From contig CM070517.1 of NCBI GenBank assembly GCA_036346375.1, positions 46,844,200 to 46,908,199 on the forward strand: DNA of 64,000 nt, given 5' to 3'. This document shows, one piece after another, positions 57,539 through 64,000 of the stretch. Source of the stretch: Guadua angustifolia (Eukaryota > Streptophyta > Magnoliopsida > Poales > Poaceae). Position numbers and translations under genes: made by a program. The number at the start of each line of letters is the position of its first letter. The first letter of the stretch is position 1. The notes under the pieces were generated by a model. The model was given only the letters and a program-made list of their open reading frames with translations. It had not been told where the DNA came from and searched no databases.

Positions 57539-57646
57539 CACTACAGAACACCACATCACTGCCGGTTCCAAACTGGCATCACTGCCGGGTATTGGAACCG
57601 GCAGTATGTAATCGGCAGTGATAATCAGACTATCAATTGTGTAGTG
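57539..57646. mobile_element. Second copy of the CACTA-like element
   Basis: Same sequence as 56539-56646 except for about one base, at the same position of the next repeat unit. It therefore came by duplication, not by a new insertion. Confidence 0.55.
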
Positions 57647-57860
57647 CTTAAAATTTAAGTGCTATATAACAAGAAAACACTAGCTAAGAAGAACCTTAGA
57701 CACTAATATATAATAGTGAGACAAATAGAGCGGTTCTTCGACATGAGTAGGTAAATCACAGGTTGTCAGTCCATTTATTCATGCGGCAGCAACAGCATAT
57801 GCATCGTTGCATTACATTGTGCATGATCGAGCCAAAGTCACGCAGCACAAGGTAGCATAT
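57647..57860. repeat. nsLTP repeat unit 4, 3' flank only
   Basis: Parallel to 56647-56860. It stops at GGTAGCATAT where the gypsy LTR begins. A short altered patch (GCGGTTCTTC near 57731) replaces GGCAGTTTACT. Confidence 0.75.
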
Positions 57861-58534
57861 TGACGAGGGCTGGGTGCTCCTTGACCGGCCGGCACGCGGT
57901 CAACAGATTCCTCAAGCTCGGGAGGCCCCGACCATGACCTGGGTACATACTGAGGTGCTCGGCCTAGAGTGCTGTGGACTCGAGCTCGACCCCGCTCGAC
58001 CTCGAGCTCGGGCGGGATCTCGTTCGAGGCCTTGGCCCGCCCCGGGGTTTCGGATCTGGCATTTGACCGACAGTTACCAGAGAGCGGGTCGTGGGGATGA
58101 CCCAGGAGTGCGCGGCAAGTCCGGGGCAGTTGCTGCCAGCCCTCAAGTTGCACGAAGGCCTCTTCCCGAGGATTTCTCTCGGCCGTTGCGTGCGGAGGAA
58201 GTATAAAGACCAAGGACACACAAGCTCCAGGGAACACGAAGACAGGACAACACACACCGAAGCTCGAGCTAGGAATCATCGTTGCTATCTTGAGTTGTAA
58301 ACGCCCTCTTGCACACCGATATAATTAGAATCACTGCCGCAAGGCGACTGGAGTAGAGCTGTACCTTCATAGGGGCTCGAACCAGTATAAACTCTTGTCT
58401 CCTACTCGTTGTCGTCTTGCTCCGACCATCATCACGTCTATTTTCTTCCTCCGTCCGAGCGAAACACTGCTCGGGTCCCGTAACGTACTGACCCCTACCT
58501 CATTTCTTGCGGTCGGCGATCCCGATCGTCGACA
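57861..58534 (+). repeat. 5' LTR of the Tat-type gypsy element
   Basis: 674 bp, starting TGACGAGGGCTGG and ending ATCGTCGACA. The 3' partner is outside the window. AGTATAAAGACC near 58200 is a plausible TATA region. Confidence 0.8.
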
Positions 58535-58536
58535 GT

Positions 58537-58554
58537 TGGCGCCCACCGTGGGGC
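58537..58554 (+). other. Primer-binding site, TGGCGCCCACC type
   Basis: TGGCGCCCACCGTGGGGC two bases after the LTR, as in grass Tat elements. Confidence 0.75.
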
Positions 58555-58601
58555 CCGATTGTTTTGCTCTTTCGCATGAACGACACCAGGATCCCGAGAG
58601 C

Positions 58602-60044
58602 ATGGCGCCCTTCATCGATGGATTTTCCTCGCACGGACTTTGACTCGTGTCCTCCCCGCTTCACGCGTCGCCGCCGCGGCGAGCGTTACGGTGGCGGCAG
58701 CGGTCAAAGCGCCGAGGAGCTGCGGGTGACCGTGATCCGCAGACCCCTGAAGACGCTCGCCGGATGGTGCTGGTTGCCATCAACCAAGCCATAACCGCCC
58801 TCGCGGAGGCCCAGAGAAGGCCAAGACGCTCTTCGAGCCGCCCGAGCTCCTCCTCTACGGAGCGCCTCCGCGCTATCGCTCGGGTCATGGCCGACCCCGA
58901 TAGGGCGAGGTCGGAGCTTTTTGGCCGAGCCCTGGCCGAAGAGCTCGATCGGGCTGCGACCGAGGTCGAACCTCCGCAGCACCGAAGTCAGCACTCGGGG
59001 ACCCGCTCCCAGAGAAGTAACGATAACACGTCACGCCGTCAACCGCGCCAGACGTCTCCCGTGCAGGAGGTAGCCCCCGGACAAAGGGCTCGGGACGAGG
59101 CCTTGACACAGACGCGCCGGCGTCCCACGGGCACCGCGCCAACCAGGACCAGGCCCGAGCCAAGCCGCTCCGAGTCGACTGGCAGTAGGTCTGTGTACCT
59201 CTCCCGGGACATACCGCCCAGGCGCCGCAGGGTTCAGGACCGCCTGCGCTACCAACCAGGTGATTCCCGTGCTCGACACCATGGTCGTTCCGCCGCAGTC
59301 GGGCGCCGCCGCCTCGACTCGAATCCGGCGAAAGAGGACCTTGTCGGCGATGACCACGATCGGCGTGCACTCGTCCGCCTCTGCCGCATGGCGTACTCAA
59401 CGGCCTTCGTCGCGACGATGGCCGGCACGCAGTTCAAGCCCGCTACGATCGAAGCCGGCGACGGACCAAAACCCGGACGAGTTCTTGTCCATCTACTCGA
59501 CCGCTATCCTGGCGGCCGGGGGGGACGAGCTCGTGATGGCAAATTACCTTCCGACCGTCCTGGACGGCGCCGCAAGGACGACGACTTTTTAACCGCTTTC
59601 GCTCTCCTTGGTCGTGGCGCCAGATCGAACGCCTTCGCCGCTCAACTTTCGAGTTGTTACGAGCGCCGGGAGGAGAAGGACCTGGATCGTGTCATCCAGG
59701 GCAAGAACGAGCCGCTACGCGACTTCGTGCGGCGTTTCATCCGCACGAGGAACCTGATCCCGAGCATTTCAGATGAGGCCGTCATCAAGGCCTTTAAGTT
59801 CGGGGTCCGTGATCGACGCCACCGAGGACACGAGATCACGCCAAGGCTCGGCGTCAACAAGCTTTTCACATGGCGGAGCGATGCGCGGACGCGACGACGC
59901 CGTCTGGCTGAACGCGACTACGACCAAGGTAAGCTTGGTCTAAACCAAACAGAGCCCGCCCGCCCAACTCGTGAGCATCGACCATGGCACCGCCCCAAGA
60001 AGCGGAAGCCGATCGCAGGGCGGCGGAGGTCTACCATGGTGTGA
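58602..60044 (+). pseudogene. Tat-type gag, frame-broken
   Basis: The start MAPFIDGFSS (58602) soon leaves frame. A long Arg-rich frame from 58647 to 60044 includes LVAINQAITALAEAQRR and the gag core SISDEAVIKAFKFGVRD. The segment NPDEFLSIYSTAILAAGGDE (near 59490) lies in another frame. At least three indels break it. Confidence 0.75.
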
Positions 60045-60699
60045 TCGCTTTACGGATGGCAGCGAGGTCCTCGAGGTCCGAGGTCAAGCTCGGGAGGACT
60101 CAAAGCCTCGTCAAGGTCGACCTCGACCTCACAGGTGAAGACCCAGCCCAGCAGGGGCTAACGATCCAACCCCCCATGGACCGATGCTCGGCCGCAGGGG
60201 CCGAGGACGCGGATACGACGAAGCAAAGTTTGCCTATTCCACAGGCGGCCGACCACGACCTGCGGACTGCAGGCGTGGCGAATAAGCCGGGCGCTTTCTA
60301 TGATGGGCGAGAGATGCCCGTGCTCGAGCGATGACGACCACCCGACGGGTGAATCTTGCCAGCAGAGCACGCGACCTCGATTTGGAGTTCCAGAAGGCGA
60401 AGCGCCGGATCGATGTCATCTTCGGTGGCTCGTCGGCCTACTGCATCAGCGCGAGGTCAAGGCCGCCGCTCGAACCATCTACCAGGTTGCCACTGGGAAG
60501 CCCATCGGGCAGCCCTGCAAGTGGGCTGGGGCCACCATCACCTTCTCTCCAGAGGACGCTCTCCCAGGTATGGCCCGAGACCTGAAGACCGCCTTGGTCG
60601 TGACCCCGACCATCGGCAACACCGATCGGTCGCGTCATGGTCGATTTACGGCGGCTTCTTAACTTGCTGCGAGTGGGCGCTGACCGAATCTGATTCCCC

Positions 60700-63600
60700 G
60701 ATCGAAGGTCAAGAACGTCGCTATTCCCTTCTTCGGGATCGTGCCCGGGAGCTCGACCATTCCCCTGGGGCAGGTGGTCTTGCCCGTCACCTTTGGCGGC
60801 TCGGACAACTTCCGCACCGAGCTGGTCACCTTCGAGGTGGTTGAGGGCGACCTCCCGTACAACGCCATCCTCGGGCGGCTCGCCTTGGTCAAGTTCATGG
60901 CCGCCAACCACTATGGCCACCGGTGCATGAAGTCGCTCGCCCTAACGGTGTCATCACTGTGGCGAGGCGACCCTCTGGGCGCCGACGGGCTGCAGACAAG
61001 GCTTTGGCCCTCGGCATGCTCCCCAACGCGGCCCGGAGACGACGGAGAAGAATGCTCGCCAGAAGGCGGCGATCCAGCCCAGTGGAGCAACAAAGGCCAT
61101 ACCGCTCGACGAGAGCGACCCGACCAAGTGCGTTCATGTCTCGGCCGGGCTGGGTTCCAAATAGGAACTCGAGCTCGTCACCTTCCTTCGCTAACAGAGT
61201 ATGTTAAGCAGGGCCAGCCCGGACATGCTGGCGTCCCGAGGAGGTGATCGAGCACAAATTACAAGTGGGATCCGGCTCCACGACATGCGCCCGAAGTGCG
61301 TCGCTTCTCCTCAGAGAAGGTCGCGGTCATCAAGGAGAACCTTGACAAGCTTTTGAAGGCTGGGTTCATCCGGGAGATTGATTACTCTGAGTGGCTGGCC
61401 AACCCGGTCATCGTTCAGAAGAAAGGCGGAAAGTGGAGAATGTGCATCGATCATACGGGGTTGAACTCGGCTTGTCCGAAGGACAACTTCCCACTTCCGC
61501 GCATCGACCAGATCGTCGACTCCACCGCGAATGCCAAGATGCTGAGTTTCTTGGATGCTTACTCGAGGTACCACCAGATCAAGCTGGCGGTTGACGACGA
61601 GAGCAAGACAGCCTTCATCATGCCGTTTGGCACTTATTGCTACACGACAAAGTCATTTGTCTGCGCAATGCGGGGGCCACTTTTCAGCGTCTCATGACTA
61701 GGACGTTCGAGCCGCAGATCGGGCGGAACCTCGAGGTCTACGTGGACGATATTATAGTCAAAAGCCTCTCTGAAGGCGACCACGTTCGTGACCTCGAGGA
61801 GACCTTCGCCAACCTGAACAGGCACAATATCAAACTCAACCCTGAGAAGTGCGTGTTCGACGCGGCGTCCGGTAAGGTGCTCGGCTACATGATCGGGGGC
61901 TCGGGGGTTGGTCCAAACCCGGAGAAGATCGAGGTGATCGAGAAGATGGCGCCCCCGACCTCGATCAAGCAGGTGCAAAGCCTCACCGGCCGCATGGCCG
62001 CCCTCAGCAGGTTCATTTCGACGCTTGGCGAGCGTGGGCTCCCATTCTTTCGGACCCTGCGCAAGCACGAGGGCTTCGAGTGGACTCCAGAGGCGCAGCG
62101 GTCCTTCGACGACCTGAAGGTATATCTGTCGTCCCCACCTCTCCTTACAACGCCGCAACCTGGTGAGAAGTTGCTGCTCTACCTTGCGGCCACCGCCCAC
62201 GCCGTCAGTGCTGTCCTAGTGGCGGAACGGGGGTCTCAGCGACAGACCAATCTATTATGTCGGTAGGTCTGCGCAGGCCCGAAGGAGCGCTACCCGCAGT
62301 GGCTGTTTATGCACGCTCTCCTCATGGCTTCGCTGAAACTCGGCACTATTTTCAGCGCACTCGTGGTCGTCCCGAGCAACTTCCGCTCGGGGACATCTGA
62401 GAACCCGGAGGTGTGCGCTTAATCGCCAAGTGGGCCATGGAATCTGGCGGCGTTCGCGTCCGTGTCGTGGGCACGCGACGACCATAAAGTCGCAAGTGGT
62501 CGCCGACCGTGGTCGGCAGATGACGCAGCCCGCCCGAGCCAGATCGAAGAGGAGAAGCCTGGATCATGTTCTTCGACGGCTCGAGGTCCTCAAGCGCCGG
62601 GGCTAGGATCCTATCCTTACCCCACGGGTGACAAGTTGAGGTACGTAATTGCTTTTGGCTTCCTACGACCAACAATGTGGCGGAATCTGGCCCCTCCCGG
62701 CCGGCTTACGAGCTTGCAAGGCTTTGGGTGTGCGTCGCCTGGTCGTGAAGGGCGACTCCCAGCTCGTCATCAACCAGTTCAACAAGGACTACCAATGCTC
62801 GGGAGACTCGATGGCGAAGTACCTCGCTGAGGTGCGCAAGATGGAGAAATGGTTCTAGAACTTGGAGCTCAAGCATATCCCCAGGCGAGACAACTCCAGT
62901 GCGGATTTTCTCTCCAAGCTCGGCTCCTCCGACGACGATGTCCCACCCAACGCCATCCCGAAAGCGCTCTCGGTCCCGCTGATTTCGACCAAGGGGCACG
63001 ATGCCGCGGGTCGAGGGTATTCCCTCTGGCCGAGGCCATTCACAATTTCTCACGGGCGACCTGCCACCCGACCGCCGAGAGGAGCCGGATCAAGCACCGG
63101 CAAACACAGACACGCTTTGTCGAGGGAGAGCTCTCTGAGACGCAATGTTTCCGGCGTCCCGACACGGTGCATCTCCACGGAGGAGGGTAAGTACCGCCGC
63201 ATGACATTCACTCAGCCTCTGTGGGCGCACTCTTCAGTCAGACAATGGTCGGGAAGGCCTTCCGCATGGGTATTCGCCTTTGGCCAGATGCTCGTGATAT
63301 CGTCCGCACCGCCGAAAGCATGCCAATTTCACGCCGGAAGTCGCATCAGCCGCCTCTGGCTCCGGACCATCCCGCCGCCGGCCCTTCTCGACATGGGGCT
63401 AGACATTCTCGCCCTTTCCTCAAGCAACCGGGGAAGAGGTTCTGTTAAATCGTTGTCGACACCTTCACCAAGTGGATAGAGGCCAACCGGTCTCGACCAT
63501 AATCGCCGGCGGCGATTCGTTTCTTCCGCTTGTTCGTGGTCACCGTATGGGGTTCCACGTAAAATTATCACCCACAACGGTACCCGTTTACGGTGAGTTG

Positions 63601-63950
63601 TTCCAGAGTTTTGCGAGAACTCGGCATCAAAATATGCTTCGCCTTTGTGGCCCACCCCCAGAACAACGGAGCAAGAGAGCGAGCCAGCGGACAAATTGTC
63701 CAGTATGTCAAGAAACGAAGTTGCGGATGAGCTCGACCAATACGGCAAGGCCCGGTGGGCGAACTTCCCACCGATCCTATGGTCTATCCGTACCACGACA
63801 AGCCGAACCCACGTGGTCCACGCCCTTCCAAATTGTTTTGGTCCGGCCGCCCGCCTCCCCGAGGTCACGCCGGACTCGCCAGAGTCGGCTTTGGTCGACC
63901 AAGTCGACTTCGAAAGCACGAACGGTCTCGACCTCACCCTCACGAAGCGT
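60700..63950 (+). pseudogene. Tat-type pol: protease, RT, RNase H, second RNase H, integrase (degenerate)
   Basis: Protease remnants near 60700-60905 include VLPVTFGGSDNFRTELVTF and YNAILGRLALVKF. Reverse transcriptase at 61296-62250 has NPVIVQKKGGKWRMCIDHTG, then a one-base shift near 61655, then LEVYVDDIIVKS (YVDD box intact). RNase H follows (LLLYLAATAHAVSAVL). The second RNase H at about 62564-62960 includes MFFDGSRSSS, LVVKGDSQLVINQFNKDYQC and HIPRRDNSSADFLSKLG. Integrase pieces at 63200-63900 include WGLDIL and VDTFTKWIEANRS. Stops and single-base shifts recur every few hundred bases. Confidence 0.82.
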
Positions 63951-64000
63951 AAGATGTCGTGCAATCGCTACGATCAACGACTACCCGCAAGCTCTTCGCA

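Larger units (their letters stand above)
56647..57646. repeat. 1000-bp nsLTP tandem-repeat unit (unit 3)
   Basis: The phrase GTGTAGTGCTTAAAATTTAAG and the following 3' flank, pseudogene, promoter and CACTA-like piece recur with a period of exactly 1000 bp (57539 versus 56539). Unit 1 begins at about 46362 and unit 4 at 57647. The array is tail-to-head, all copies on the minus strand. Confidence 0.8.
57861..64000 (+). mobile_element. Ty3/gypsy Tat-lineage retrotransposon, 5' part in window
   Basis: 5' LTR 57861-58534, primer-binding site, degenerate gag, protease, reverse transcriptase, RNase H, a second RNase H and integrase follow in order; the 3' end lies beyond the window. It interrupts unit 4 of the nsLTP array. 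The second RNase H and the primer site of TGGCGCCCACC type place it in the Tat group (RIRE2/Grande-like). Confidence 0.88.

Noticed and set aside
59031..59400. Minus-strand frames over the Tat gag
   Set aside because: GC-rich shadows of the gag region; codon content is Arg/Pro-biased and gag residues are recognisable on the plus strand.

Overview
This window is nuclear DNA from a grass (Poaceae). The protein genes have spliced exons that are GC-rich near their starts, the MITEs are of grass type, and Ty3/gypsy and Ty1/copia retrotransposons fill much of the space. Several proteins match grass or plant families by recognition: pheophytinase, stress-enhanced protein 1, a GRDP/DUF1399 protein, a TMEM45/DUF716 protein and a PRK-type receptor kinase. 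The species cannot be fixed from the sequence alone. All assignments are by reading; no search was run.

Layout. 1-1.7 kb: four exons of a pheophytinase gene (minus strand, its 3' end lies off the left edge). 4.1-4.8 kb: a DC1-domain gene (minus). 5-12.5 kb: MITEs and a LINE tail split by a nearly complete gypsy chromovirus (6967-12544). 12.8-14.2 kb: a three-exon SEP1 gene (plus). 14.2-20 kb: no gene, but a Tourist-type MITE and a gypsy-type solo LTR. 20.7-26 kb: an eight-exon GRDP gene whose Gly/Cys-rich 3' exon is tandemly duplicated and frameshifted. 28-30.6 kb: a decayed copia element. 32.3-35 kb: a two-exon TMEM45-like gene. 35.6 kb: tRNA-Ser(GCU), minus strand. 36.2-38.4 kb: a two-exon LRR receptor-like (pseudo)kinase gene. 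39-43.4 kb: nested PIF-type elements and a broken Ulp1/DUF1985-associated gene.

46.4-57.9 kb: a dead tandem array of type-2 non-specific lipid-transfer-protein (nsLTP2) genes with a period of about 1000 bp. It has been cut apart by three retrotransposons: a 2973-bp solo LTR (46882-49854), a 3'-truncated SIRE/Maximus-type copia (50233-56142), and the 5' part of a Tat-lineage gypsy element (57861 to the right edge). The intact host genes serve chlorophyll breakdown (pheophytinase), thylakoid photoprotection (SEP1), membrane or signalling roles (TMEM45-like, receptor kinase) and translation (tRNA). They are not an operon or pathway cluster.

The most unusual signal is inside the solo LTR at 46882-49854. 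It is packed with imperfect hairpins that share a TGTGT (or TGAGT/CGTGT) apex but have different arms. The arms co-vary between neighbouring copies, and the wobble pairs I found are G-T on the LTR sense strand only. This looks like structure kept at the level of sense RNA and deserves a folding and family-wide test.
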